DNA of 64,000 nt from Chrysomallon squamiferum (Eukaryota > Mollusca > Gastropoda > Neomphalida > Peltospiridae). The stretch is taken from NCBI GenBank assembly GCA_012295275.1, contig CM022673.1, positions 6,587,311 through 6,651,310 of the forward strand, given 5' to 3'. The translations under genes were made by a program, and so were the position numbers. The notes beneath the pieces are model-generated. The model searched no databases. It saw only the letters and a list, made by a program, of their open reading frames with translations, and was not told where the DNA came from. Of this stretch, positions 1 to 11,630 are shown in pieces (position 1 is the first letter of the stretch; each line of letters begins with the position of its first letter).

Positions 1-166
1 AGTCTATAATGTGTAATTACACATGTACTTGTGGTTAATTCAGTTCACTGCTGATGATGACAGAAAAAAAGAAGAAAATGAATTAAAAAATAAAACATGG
101 CTGTTTGATTTGTTCTTCAGGGAATTTTTTTTTCTTTTCTTTTCTTTTTTTTCCTTTTATTTTTCT

Positions 167-200
<34 letters not shown>

Positions 201-330
201 TTTCCCTTATTATTTCTTATTATTTTATATTTTTATGTATTTTTTTTTCATTTCTTTTCTTTTTTTATATACATATTTTTTCTTTTCCTTTCTTTTTTTT
301 TTTTTTATATAATTTATAAGAAGAAATGAT
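1..330. repeat. T-rich low-complexity tract
   Basis: From about 119 to 309 the sequence is almost only T with scattered C and A, including about 30 consecutive T near 169-198. Open frames here are poly-Phe translations of this tract and are not genes. Confidence 0.85.
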
Positions 331-960
331 CTGTGTCTAATGCTATCAGCATAAAGATTGTCTTGTACAAGTTTTTTTCTGTTTTAATGCTTTTCATGAT
401 TCAATACTGCATTCCACCACGTATTCAGGAGTTAAAAAAATATATATATAAAAAGAATGACATTGGCAGTAACAAGCAAATCAATGTTATTGTTTTTTTC
501 TGTTTAAACATGTCTTTCAGAAAGAAATTTATGTTTTTTTATCTCACAGATATTAGCTTGTAAAATAAAATTTAAATGTATGTAGACATATGAGCAGCAT
601 GTGTATATTGTTCATTTTTAATACTTAACATTTAACATTGATTTATATTGTTATATTCTGTTCTTATCATCATTATGATAAATGACATCCAGAAATTGGT
701 TATTGTTTTGTTGTGGTGTGTCATTAAACAATCATTAATATCATAAATCTTTTACTGTTTTCTCTTACTCGTCCCCTGTATGTCCTTTGGTACTGCTAAT
801 CAGCTGAATATCTCATTTTCTACTCTGTCACCCTGCTGATCAGATAATTAGCCAGTGTTCTAACAGCTTAATACATTAATAACTAAGTCACTAATCCGTG
901 GAACCAGTAATTCGTTAATCCATTCTGGTTATAGATAACGGGACAGTGAAACCTTTTTTT
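331..960. other. AT-rich non-coding sequence, no feature seen
   Basis: Mixed AT-rich sequence with short frames only. The part at 740-940 is less repetitive and contains several TAATNA-type words, but nothing specific enough to name. Confidence 0.6.
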
Positions 961-1022
961 TTCTACTTTTTTATTTTATTTTATTTTATTTTATTTTATT
1001 TATTTATTTATTTATTTATTAT
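961..1022. repeat. (TTTTA)n then (TTTA)n microsatellite
   Basis: Pentamer TTTTA repeats run directly into tetramer TTTA repeats. Such a change of unit length within one tract is typical of slippage growth. Confidence 0.9.
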
Positions 1023-1491
1023 TTGTTTAACAGATATTTATGAAAGATTTAACATACGAAGACCATATTTAATAAATAATTACAACATTTCGCTCGATTG
1101 TCGTATTTGTTTCTGTTCAGACATTTTTGTGTTCAAAAGACCACGACACCTAGGAGAGATGTGAAGGATGTAATATTTCCGATGACTGATAACATTTCTA
1201 CGTGTTCATTACTGGCAGGTGGACAGTGAAAGGTAATCCTTTAATGACAGATTCTAACTATCTGACAGGCAGGCAGACATAAAAACTCATTTCATTTTTC
1301 TCCGATTTGGAGGCCAAGTTTTAATTAACAAAGAGTGCTGCTTGAGCAGATGTGAACTTCTTCAATACAGATTTTCTAAATGTTTTATGTGTATTTTGAT
1401 AATCTCCTTAATATGTCTGATATCTCTTAATAAAAAAATATTAGTTTTTTTTTTTAAAACTTATTCTTGGTAATGGTTTCTTGCTATTGTC

Positions 1492-1496
<5 letters not shown>
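1023..1496. other. Non-coding sequence, no gene seen
   Basis: Positions 1,030-1,340 have mixed composition with a few CpGs and no long frame. Positions 1,340-1,490 are AT-rich. No promoter, RNA gene or repeat family was recognised. Confidence 0.5.
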
Positions 1497-1545
<49 letters not shown>

Positions 1546-1562
1546 TGTGTGTGCATGTGTGC
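1497..1562. repeat. (GT)n microsatellite
   Basis: Nearly pure GT dinucleotide, with GC and CA interruptions near the right end. Confidence 0.95.
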
Positions 1563-1862
1563 ATATTACTAATCTTAATAGTATATGTTAAGAAAAGAGA
1601 AACAAAAAAGAAGAAAGAGAGGAAGAAGGCAGAATAAAAAGACGAAGATGAAAGGATAGAGAAAAGGAAAGCTAAGGAAAGTGGAAGAAAGAGATGAGTC
1701 AGAAAAGGATGAAGTGAGACAATAAAACCAAAAAGCTATATAATGCAGATATCCATGCATATAATCTGTTTGTAAATTTTTATTCTTCATTTTCTTATTT
1801 CATATCTTTTTCTTCTGCTTTACATACCACTAACATTTACATCTTGTCTTTCTTTTCTACAT

Positions 1863-1863
<1 letters not shown>
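1563..1863. other. Purine-rich then AT-rich spacer
   Basis: Positions 1,590-1,720 are strongly A/G on the plus strand, so the minus strand gives a Phe/Leu/Ser-rich frame that I treat as compositional. No gene seen. Confidence 0.6.

Positions 1864-1948
<85 letters not shown>
1864..1948. repeat. (TC)n-(AC)n compound microsatellite
   Basis: About 35 TC units are followed by about 7 AC units. The 76-residue plus-strand frame over it is only Ser-Leu repeats. Confidence 0.95.
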
Positions 1949-2872
1949 GACTCTCATGACTTTATCACAGACAGACAAACATATAACTGCTACATTGATA
2001 ACAGCTTGTTTCGTCTATCCCAAAGGATGCGATGGCGACACAGAGATGGTTATGTCATGCATATTATTGGCTAATTACCAAGTGCATCATTTCTCCCATG
2101 GCTTTGTATAGCGAGGTTTACTACAGCCGTACATTTCAATAAGCTGTTTGAATAATGACTGTAGTGTCTGAACAACAAGTTTGTTCTGTATTCCATATGG
2201 AATTTTATTTCATTTTTTTTTTTATTTTTTTAATTTTTTTTTTTAAATTTTAATATAATGCACATATTTGTAAATTATATTTGTAATAGGTATCTGTAGA
2301 TAAAGATAAAGCAACTTTGTATATGTATCTTTTTTTTTTTTCTCTCTCTCTCTCTTTTTTTTTGCATCTCAGATATACAGCTTGTTTTATAGCTGATAAC
2401 AAAACAAAATTTCAGTATTTCCTTGAATTATAATTCTGTATTTTAAAAGATAACAGTACAATGTGTTCTTTTTTGTCTCTTTGTTTTTTTACCCTCAACG
2501 TTTGTTTAGTGTTTAGGGCATCTTAATGTCCAAAATAATTCAGAAAATAAACATATTTTCAGAAATCCAATAAAATTTTCCATTCATTTGTTTGTCTGTT
2601 TCAGAATAGAATAATATATTCTGAGAACTAATATAAGTCTCTTTATTTGTGATGTTCATGTATATTTTATGTATATTATATACCTTTGTATCTCAGTGTG
2701 TATTTTTCCCAGGTAATCTTTCCCAGATAAAAGTAAATATTAGTTTGAAGAAAGTACACAGTGTAACCATATTTTTTTAGTTGCTGTTTTCTAATGTAAA
2801 TAGCAGAGATCATTTGGTATAGTAGGTGGATTTTTTTCTCTTTGTACAGATTGGAAATCTGTGTGGGTGTGG

Positions 2873-2877
<5 letters not shown>
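1949..2877. other. Non-coding AT-rich sequence with T runs
   Basis: Positions 1,950-2,180 have mixed composition with several CpGs. T runs lie at 2,210-2,245 and 2,330-2,360. The remainder is AT-rich with no frame above noise. Confidence 0.55.
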
Positions 2878-2936
<59 letters not shown>

Positions 2937-3145
2937 TTGGGTATCTATTTCTACACGTTTATGTGTACTGGTTATTATTTTTATGAGTTTATGGTCTGTC
3001 TGTGTGTGTGTGTGTGCATTTTTGAAATTATAGGCATGTAATGATCATGTATATATTTGTAAATACACATGCTTATACACCTTTATAACAGTTTAATTGT
3101 AGATTTGCACACTTACTATATATATATATATATGTGTGTGTGTGG
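2878..3145. repeat. GT and TA/GT microsatellite cluster
   Basis: (GT)n lies at about 2,878-2,934, a shorter GT run at 3,000-3,016, and a (TA)n-(GT)n compound run at about 3,117-3,143. Frames across it are Cys-Val repeats. Confidence 0.9.
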
Positions 3146-3289
3146 AACATATATGATCATGGTTCTGTTGTAAGTACTTACTTATTTCATTATCATTTTT
3201 AATTTCTCTGTGACATTTCATTTCTTATACATCAGTCGTTTGTGTTCAGAAAAATCTTCATTTTCAATTTTTAATAGTTAAAAATTAAC

Positions 3290-3490
3290 AACACATTTGA
3301 CCTCGGAGACACAAAGAAGCTGAACAGAAGATGTCAAGATAAGATAAACAGTGCAATCTCAGTTAAATTATCTCTCCATCTTAATCATAAAATCGACTCA
3401 TTAAGCTTTCTGTGTGGGAAATGGCCTATTGTGAGTTGTTTCATGACCTTTTAACCTTGAGGTCATGGGTCAAATGATGTCATCAGATAC
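3290..3490. promoter_or_regulatory. Non-repetitive island, candidate regulatory element
   Basis: About 200 bp of mixed composition lies between AT-rich repeats. Its right half packs receptor-type half-sites and a near-palindromic bZIP-like word (next entry). It has no open frame of interest. Calling it regulatory is inference from texture and motif clustering. Confidence 0.35.
3444..3485. promoter_or_regulatory. Nuclear-receptor half-site cluster with DR1-type repeat
   Basis: TGACCT lies at 3,444-3,449. AGGTCA at 3,460-3,465 is followed by one base and GGGTCA at 3,467-3,472, a direct repeat with 1-bp spacing as bound by HNF4, RXR and COUP-TF type receptors. ATGATGTCATCA at 3,474-3,485 resembles an AP-1/CREB-type site. 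Motif match is seen; binding is inferred. Confidence 0.4.
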
Positions 3491-4344
3491 TTTATTTTGC
3501 AGTTTTATTTATTTTTTTGGCTTCTTTTTTATTCTTTAATTTTTTTTATTTTTTTTTTTTTTTTTCCAATTTCAGTGGGAAGTTTTTTTTTTTTTTAATG
3601 TAAATCCTTAGGTTTTTTTTTTTTTTAATATATATATTTTTTATATCCTTCCTGGTCTTTTCTTTCTTTTCAAATTTTTCTTTTCTTATTTCTTTTTGGA
3701 TTTTTATTTATTTTTTCATGTTCTTGCTCCAGAAATGACTTCTGAAGCCTTTAATAATGGACCAGAGATCATTTTAATCCAGGGCGACAATTTTGAGGAA
3801 TTTAGCATTGACAGTTTTCGTAGATCGGCCAGATTTTGTGTTGGAAATTAGAATTTTCACAGTCTTTTTCAAAGTTCCTTTCCCTGGGGCAAAAGTATTG
3901 TGAACATATCCATGGGTTCATTGATAGAGGCCTTCAAAGGGTTCTCTGATGTAATGAAACATTTTGTATGAAGAAATGAAATGTGTGATTTTTTCTTTTT
4001 TTTTCTTCTGTTTGTATTAACGTTCTTTGTTTGGTTGTCATTATTTCATTTTGTGTTGATTTTTTTTTCTTTCTAATTTGCTGTTGTGCTTGTAAATTTA
4101 CATTTTGGTATATTTATTTAACAATTTTAAATATTTAGCTGTTCAAAAAATAGAGAAAAAAAAACAACACTTTTTAAAATGGTATTAGTTATTACATTTT
4201 GAAGTTGCCAACTGATAGAATCAGTTTAACATTTTGGCACATATTGGCACATATTGGCACATTTTTGGCAGTATTTTGGCATACTCAATACATCTTAAAA
4301 ATCTTCAGCAATTTTATCAGTACAATACAGCTTTGATAAGAATG
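3491..4344. other. T-rich tract, mixed segment, short GGCACATATT repeat
   Basis: Positions 3,500-3,720 are T-rich. Positions 3,721-3,960 have mixed composition with CpGs and no frame, and could be another small island. At about 4,233-4,290 the words GGCACATATT and TTTTGGCA repeat four or five times. No gene seen. Confidence 0.5.
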
Positions 4345-4380
4345 TATATATATATATATAAAAAAAAAAAAAAAAAAAAA
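4345..4380. repeat. (TA)n-(A)n composite repeat
   Basis: About eight TA units run directly into 20 A. The same composite, in the T(n)-(TA)n orientation, occurs at 24,378, 51,374 and 56,058. Confidence 0.9.
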
Positions 4381-4389
4381 TAGTGTAAA

Positions 4390-4643
4390 AACTGAAAAAC
4401 ACAAAATTGAAAATTGCTCAGATCCAGATCAGGACTTATAAATTGTTCAGCAGTGATGACAGACACTGACTTGGTGTTCCTCTCATTGAAGCTGGTCACA
4501 AATTGCTGATTTCCTTCTGTCACTGCCTCGTGGGTCTTTTTCACTGAGAAACGATTTGGGTAAATCATATAAATGTGCCAATAATGAACAGCCCTGTAAT
4601 TTGTAGAGGTTACAGCAAGAAATGTAGAATCCATGCCAGCCAT
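4390..4643 (-). other. Unresolved open frame, probably not a gene
   Basis: Reading leftward from the ATG at 4,643, about 85 residues of mixed composition are open (start MAGMDSTFLAV). The frame then becomes poly-Phe and Tyr-Ile where it enters the A run and TA repeat. The mixed part is not low-complexity and could be an exon fragment or decayed transposon coding sequence, but I recognise no domain. No splice structure or neighbouring coding piece supports it. Confidence 0.12.
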
Positions 4644-4739
4644 TTATTATAAGAGAAATCCCTGTAATTTTGTAGTTTGATAAAATACTAGGAAATTTTA
4701 TCTGCTTTACTTTGTATGTAATTTCGGCTTCAGATGAAA

Positions 4740-4990
4740 TTCAGTTATAGTTGTAACTGTAGTGGTAACAATGGTAGTAGTGATAGCACCAGAAACAGCA
4801 GTAGTAGTAGTGATAGTAGCAGTAATATTAGTCATAGTAGTATAGTAGCAGTTGTAGTAGTAGCTGTAGTAGCAATAGTAATAACAGTAGCAATGACAAT
4901 TGTAATAATTGTGACCTTAGTGATAGTAGCAATAATATTAATAGTAGCAATGGCAGTAGCAGTAATAATGAAAGCAGTAATAGCAAAAAG
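4740..4990. repeat. Imperfect (AGT/AGC/AAT)n trinucleotide repeat
   Basis: About 80 codon-sized units of AGT, AGC, AAT and GTA keep the triplet phase. This gives long open frames on both strands (Ser/Asn-rich forward, Ile/Thr/Ala-rich reverse). The open frames follow from triplet repetition and do not argue for a protein. Confidence 0.85.
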
Positions 4991-5530
4991 AAATAGAAAA
5001 AATAAGAAATATCTTAGGTATTGATTAAATTGTTTATAATGATCATACAAAAAATATTTTATAAAATATGCAGCTATCAAAACAGTTTCTCATTTAAACA
5101 AAATAAATTGCATTTAACTATCGTTTTCAAAATGAATCAGAAAAAAAGAAAAAGAAATCAACAAAGATTATTTGCTGTTAATGCAACAGATAGCTAATCA
5201 ACTTGACTTTTTTCTCTCCTCTTTTTTTTTATTTTTTTTTTTTTTGGTTATTTTCTATTCCCAGTTAATTTGTTTTTTATTTATTCACTTTTAATTGCAT
5301 TTTCTGCTTTCCAAGTCAAATCTCTATTAACGGCTTGGCTGTGATCCCAACATTCTGTGTTGAAATGGTGATTCACCACCACTGGTAGTTGTGGTGGTCA
5401 TCCAGGGAAAAAGAGAAGAAAGAGGAAAAAAAAAAAAAAAAAATTGAAAAAGCATTAGAAGTCTATTGCCTGTTTAATCTGACTAACATTGAATGAAATT
5501 AGAAAGCGGAGACAGAGAAATGAGGTACTG
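4991..5530. other. AT-rich spacer with T and A runs
   Basis: Poly-T lies around 5,220-5,247 and poly-A at about 5,426-5,443. A short mixed segment (5,310-5,410) sits between them. No gene, RNA or known repeat recognised. Confidence 0.55.
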
Positions 5531-5965
5531 CTTCCCGCACTACAAACCATCGTTTTCAAACTGTGCAACAGGATGATCGAATTTCCACTCTGCCCCATCA
5601 CATTTTAAGATTGCCCCATTGCATTTTAAGATTGCCCCGTCATCGCATTTGAAGACTGTCCCCATTAGTCAAGATTGCCTAACAAGTGACAATGATGGAG
5701 GAGGGATAGACGACAATGGTTTTCGAGGAAACGGTCACCATATTTTTCGCTTGTGACATTACGCAGAGCTGGGCCAGAAATATTGTTAACTAATGACAGG
5801 AACAGAGAGAAACGTTAAATTATTCAGTCTGTCACTGCTCAGTGCTGACATTCGGAGTAGTGCAGGAAAGAGTTAGGGGAGTTTGTCTTGTGACAGTGAT
5901 AAAACGCGGCCAGATGGGTTGGCATGATTCACAGTCTGCTCTAATCCACCTGTCTGTGCAAAACA
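5530..5965. promoter_or_regulatory. Non-repetitive island, candidate regulatory element
   Basis: About 430 bp with higher GC and CpG than its surroundings and no extended frame. The right part holds TGACAG and CACCTGTC words (TALE or E-box type) and GACAATGG (Sox-like). A small tandem repeat occupies 5,585-5,690. Function is inferred from texture only. Confidence 0.35.
5585..5690. repeat. About 26-bp tandem repeat, 3-4 copies
   Basis: The word pair TGCCCC(A/G)T and CATTTTAAGATTGCC recurs with a period near 26 bp, and the last copy is degraded. Confidence 0.75.
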
Positions 5966-6222
5966 TAATCTGGAGAGAGAGAGAGAGAGCAAGTGAGTGA
6001 GAGAGAAAGAAAGAGAGAAAAGATTATGAAAAAGAAATGTGAAAATAATTTAGGGGAGAGAAAGAAAAAAAAAAAAAAAAATGGAGGCTGGAAAGTGACA
6101 GAGAGAAACATCAAGATATAATTTAGTTTTTTTTTTTATTCTTGATGCAGTCTGATTTCATTGCATATTGTTGATTCAATAAGAAAATCTGTTTTACGTT
6201 AGGAGCAGTTGCATTCCAGTAT
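5966..6222. repeat. Purine-rich GA tract and spacer
   Basis: GAGAGA runs at 5,973-6,025, then A-rich sequence to about 6,120. A short AT-rich stretch follows. Confidence 0.7.
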
Positions 6223-6300
6223 CACTTGTTGTAAATAGTACAAATAGATTTTCACATATCACTTGTAACAAATACTACAAATAGATTTTCACATGTCTTT
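6222..6300. repeat. Two-copy tandem duplication, about 37 bp
   Basis: TATCACTTGT followed by ACAAATAGATTTTCACAT occurs twice in direct succession with a few substitutions. Confidence 0.85.
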
Positions 6301-6424
6301 ATTTTTATCATCTATTCTGATAAGAAAACAAACAAAACTGAAGCAGAATGATTGATGCCCATTTTCCTCAAGAAGTATTTTCACTTTGTTAATCTGCTTC
6401 CCTCACACAACTTGTATGTGCATG

Positions 6425-6595
6425 CTGTATCATAATGTTACCATGCCTATCTCAAATAATTGCCATAGACACGCTTATATCAGATACATGTCAATTTTGC
6501 ATAATTGCCACAGGTATCCCTGTATCATATAATCACCAAATGCCTGTATCGTACAATTGCAGAATGCCTCTGTCAGAAAGACATGCAGTTCAAGA
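6425..6595. repeat. Degenerate about 32-bp tandem repeat
   Basis: Words of the form ATAATTGCCA, TGCCTGTATC and ACAATTGCAGAATGCC recur about every 30-35 bp, roughly five copies. Overlapping short frames are shadows of this repeat. Confidence 0.6.
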
Positions 6596-7370
6596 AGCTA
6601 CAAGTCTGCTTCTCGCATACAATAACTTCATTGAAATTCTTACCTAGTCTTGTGTTTTATTTCATACCTTTGAGACTTGGTTATTGGATTTTTAAATTTT
6701 TAATTTTTTCTAAATGTCAGGGTATCTATTGTGTTCTGGTTTGGTGTAGGAAATGAGCAGTCCTGCCTTTGTTGTGCTAGTGTTTGTTGCCACGTCTCTG
6801 GAGATTTGCAAATGAAAACGTCTGTATCTTTCATTTTCTTATCTTAACTCATTTTTATTTGCCGTTTTTTTTTCTTTCTGTTTTACCTTTTTCTGTACAG
6901 TCTCTCAATTCCTGTTGTCAAAGCATTATTAATTTAGTAGGTAAGTATATAAATTTTACACAAGAATATTTCTTCATTCTTTTTTTCTTTTTTTTCTTTT
7001 TCTTTTTTTTTTTTTTTTCCCCTTAGAGTCCAAAGCTTTTATGCTTTGTTAGATGAATGAAATTTTTTTTTATTGGTAATGTCAGGATATTGTAAATGTA
7101 CAGACAAATGAAAATTATTTTCAAAAATAAAAGGAGAATCTGTTTCTTTCATTATTTTATCAGTCAAATATACAATTACTATTTATTTTGAGCTTCCAGT
7201 CTTTAAAAAAAAGTTCATTTTCCTATAAAGACTGTATCAGAAGTACTCAAATGTTTGTCATCCATTGCCAATAGTAAAAATTAATAAGTGTATTCTTATT
7301 ATGTCTTAAAGCAGAACAAACATAACCAGAAATGTATGTTTATATACACTTACTTACATACATACATATA
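6596..7370. other. AT-rich non-coding sequence, no feature seen
   Basis: T-rich runs lie around 6,980-7,022. The rest is unremarkable AT-rich sequence with only short frames. Confidence 0.55.
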
Positions 7371-7485
7371 AAAGAATGAGACAGAGAAAGAAGGAAGATG
7401 AAACAAAAATGAAAGACAGACATAGAGAGAAAGAAAGAGAAAGAGACAGACAGACAAATACAGAGACAGAGAGAGAGAGAGATGC
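7371..7485. repeat. Purine-rich (GA)/(CAGA) tract
   Basis: Mostly A and G on the plus strand with GACAGA and GAGAGA words. The reverse frame is Ser/Leu-rich for this reason. Confidence 0.75.
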
Positions 7486-8795
7486 AAACGATAAAGAAAT
7501 AGAATTAGATTTCAGTCCATTAAACCTTTCATCACAACACAAGATCTGGAACAGGTTCTAAAATTTCGAAACATACCACAAAGTGAAGGTATTAATGTCT
7601 ACAGTAATGACATTTATAGAAGTGTATCGTGTTTTTATTACTCCGAAACGACAGTACTCACTTTTACAGATATGATTTTTCTTTGTGTATCCCTCTCTGA
7701 TGGCTTCTGATGGTGTTTTTGGCGGCTGATACCATAATCCATATTTTACTGAAATTACAAGAAACAGAAAATTAATATCAAATAAAGACTGGAGTGAAAA
7801 GACATGTCATCTGATTGTTATTAAATTTCATATATTTTTAAAGCAATTTTAGAACATACAGAGTCATATCTGATACAAAATTTAATATAACACCATTCCT
7901 ATACAAAACCGTCATCACAATCTCTTGTCTTTCATGATAGTTTATTTGTCCATACATTTTTATTATTTTTTTTTTTTTTTTAGCCTTTCTGATCAACAGA
8001 CAGGCAAACACCCACTCAAAATAAAACAATACTGTTCTGACTTTGTTCCTGTTTGACTCATACTTTTGTATTATCATATTTGTAATTTATAAATTAAAAT
8101 TATTAATGTAATTTTTCGGTTTGTTGTTGTTGTTTTTTTCATAATTTATTATTATTATTAGTTGTAGGTTCATCATCATCATAATCATCATTATTTGTCA
8201 TTGTGTTGGTTTGTTTCAAAACAAAAAAGTAGAAACAAATTTTTTCTTTTTTTAATTTTAAAAAGAAATCTTTTTTTGTGATTGAATTATTTTTCTTATT
8301 AGATTATTCAAAAAGTAATAATGCTAAAAATTATACAAAAATTAAATAAAAATAAAAGTAAAAGTAACAATTGATAGTCAAATTAAATAAATAAAATACA
8401 AATAAATTTAAAAAAAATAAAAGTTCATAAAGACAGTTTTATAATATATAAGCAATGATAAATCTAAGAATTATTTTCAAAATTAAAAAAAATGTAAAAA
8501 AAAAAAAAAAAAAATGAAAATCAGTGTGAATTGGTTTGAAAAGGTTAACAAAATAAAACAATTTCAAACACAAAAATAAAAAAAAAATGTAAAAAGATAA
8601 ATGAAAAATGATATTATATAATAACCTAAATATGTAAAAAAAAAAAAAAAAAAAATAAAATAAAATAAAATAAATAAAATATTTTATGAAGAAATCTAAA
8701 TAGGTTAAGAAAAAGAAAAAAGAACCTCTAAAAAAAAAATTCAAAAAAAAATTTAGAAAATTAAAAAAAAAAATAATAATAATAAAATAATAAAA
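7486..8795. other. AT-rich to A-rich non-coding sequence
   Basis: Positions 7,500-7,800 have mixed composition without a frame. Positions 8,100-8,795 are very A/T-rich with many A runs and TTA/ATA words. The 101-residue minus frame at 8,439-8,744 is a poly-Phe translation of A runs. Confidence 0.6.
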
Positions 8796-9080
8796 ACGAT
8801 ATTAGTAGCACAAGTCTTTTACTTGTTTATTACCATCACATTACCATTCACATACGAAATGCTCTGACGCTAAATAACTGACTTGATGCGGTATTGATAG
8901 ATCATAGCAACTTGATAGATTCTGACTTCGATTGAGAATGTGGCAATGCTCGTTGTGCATTATGGATTCAGCTAATTTTTACTACTAACAGGTCGATTTT
9001 GTGTGTACTGACAATGGATTTTTCGACTTCTATGTGTAAATACTTGCGTAATTTGTTTCCTAGTCCAGGCTGCATGGTAA
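8796..9080. promoter_or_regulatory. Non-repetitive island, candidate regulatory element
   Basis: About 280 bp of mixed composition with CpGs between an A-rich tract and a GA microsatellite. TTGATAGAT-like words recur (8,895-8,925) and GCTAATTTTTACTA is present. No coding potential seen; role inferred. Confidence 0.3.
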
Positions 9081-9194
9081 ATGTTTGCCAAATGAGATAT
9101 ATCTTGACTGTTATTTTATTGTCATTTTTGTATCATTGAGTGAATATGTTTATTATAATTATTTTTTTTTAAATTTGTACTTTCAGGGGGGTAT

Positions 9195-9770
<576 letters not shown>

Positions 9771-9817
<47 letters not shown>

Positions 9818-9900
9818 AAAAAAAAATTTTGTATTTATTTATTCATTAATTTAAATATATTTATTTATTTATTTATTTATTTTTTTGTTTTTTTGTTGTT
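9771..9900. repeat. (GT)n and (TTTA)n microsatellites
   Basis: GT dinucleotide at 9,772-9,814 is followed by TTTA tetramers at about 9,830-9,885. Confidence 0.9.
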
Positions 9901-10407
9901 TTTCTAACTCTTAATAGTCATTCTTTCAACTCATTTTTGTATATTTTCATTACTAAATGAAGCTCTACAAATGTTTAGCAGATTCAGTGATTCATAAAAC
10001 CATCTGAGCATGTTTAATATTTATCTGTAGAACTGTTTACAATATACCTAATTACCCTTGACATGAGCACATGTATACAAATTAAAAAACAAGACACACA
10101 TGTGTACATTGGAAACACAGATTTCTTGACTTACCCATCAAGCAGATTACAATTTTTTATTTTTTATTATTAAATTTTTTTATCATTGCATACAGACATA
10201 TAATGATATATATACAATCGTTTTATTAATTTTTTTCTTTATGTTTGTATTAAGTATATATGTGTGTTTGTCTGAATATATGTATGTATATGTGGGGGTC
10301 TTGGTCTGTTCATGCCTGTCTTTCTGTCAATAGCGTTTTTTTTTATAAATTTATCTTTCTTACCACTGTTTTTGTCTTTCAATTTATCTCTCTTACTCTG
10401 AGTGTAT

Positions 10408-10411
<4 letters not shown>
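9901..10411. other. AT-rich spacer, nothing recognised
   Basis: No frame, RNA or tandem structure that I can support. Confidence 0.5.
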
Positions 10412-10449
<38 letters not shown>

Positions 10450-10470
10450 GTGTGTGGGTGGGTGGGTGTA
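10412..10470. repeat. (GT)n microsatellite with GGGT tail
   Basis: GT dinucleotide to 10,448, then GTGGGTGG words. Confidence 0.93.
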
Positions 10471-10559
10471 TTTGTTTGTATACAAGGGCATTACAGGGTG
10501 TTTGGTTTTATATGCATGTTCTACTCAAATTTTAAAGATTTAAAAAAATATATATCAAC

Positions 10560-10900
10560 ACATAAAAATTTCCATTTTTCCAGATAATTTCACACAAGAT
10601 TCCCAGAAGTATATAAAACTCACATAAAACATTACAGACTCAAAAACTGTACCTTACGCGTAACAGTCTGTTTAGAAAAACATCAATGTCACATGACTTT
10701 TAATACATTTAAACTTAGGTTACGCAACACTAAAAAGCTACTGAAATGTTTATGACTATTCCCAGAATGGATATTGGTTTACCTTCTCTAATGAATCTGG
10801 TTGTTAATTTGTAGTAATTGTTGCATAAAACCACTGTGAACAGATAACATGCTGGATTCCAGTGAAATATATTTAAGTGTTTTGAAAGACAAATATTTCT
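10560..10900. other. Mixed segment with a small inverted repeat
   Basis: ACAGACT at 10,634-10,640 and AGTCTGT at 10,665-10,671 are inverted copies. Between them lies the 10-bp palindrome TTACGCGTAA (10,654-10,663). The rest of the segment is ordinary AT-rich sequence. Confidence 0.4.
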
Positions 10901-11029
10901 GTTATTGTTGAAATTTTGTCTTAATTAAGGCTACATTTTTTGAATATTCAAATTTTTTTTTTTTCATTGGTATTTGAAGAAAATATTACATATTTTTAAA
11001 CCAACATTTATAATAATCATCTGTCTGTT

Positions 11030-11176
11030 TATTTATCTCTCTTTCTTTCTCTCCTTTTCTCTTTTTTTCTCTGTCCTTCTCTTTCTCTTTTTGACATAAG
11101 CAGTCTTTATTTTTATCATTTTCTTCTTTTTCACAAGACACATTTATACCCTGAACACACACACACACGAATACAT

Positions 11177-11240
<64 letters not shown>
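11030..11240. repeat. Pyrimidine tract and (AC)n microsatellite
   Basis: CT-rich sequence spans 11,030-11,095 and (AC)n about 11,154-11,236. The 142-residue minus frame here reads Cys-Val and Glu-Lys repeats and is not a gene. Confidence 0.9.
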
Positions 11241-11241
<1 letters not shown>

Positions 11242-11489
11242 CACACATGGACACACACATGTCTATTAAAAGTTTCATGGCTGCAGCTAAATGACATATC
11301 AGTTTCTGCCAATGATTTTATGTTCACATTTATAACTCTACCAGGGTATATAAATATGAAATAAATCTGCAGAGCCCATACATACCACTTTGATAATAAA
11401 CATGTTATAATCACTTAATGGATCATAAAAGCATTTCATGCACTCAGCATGATAAAATACACACCAACTGTCTGATATATTACCTCTTA

Positions 11490-11630
11490 TAATTAGTGTC
11501 TGTGTACATGTATGTGTGTGAGTGTGTGTGTGTGTATATATATATATTTGTGTGTCTGTATGTTTATGTATGCTTATATTTGTGTCTGTATGTGTGTGCA
11601 TGTGTGTGTTTATAATTTGTATATGTTCCA
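11490..11630. repeat. Mixed GT/TA/ATGT microsatellite
   Basis: Interrupted TGTG, TATA and TATG words. Frames on both strands are repetitive. Confidence 0.85.

Noticed and set aside
10986-11414. 142-residue minus frame
   Set aside because: Mostly Cys-Val repeats from (AC)n and Lys/Glu from a CT tract.
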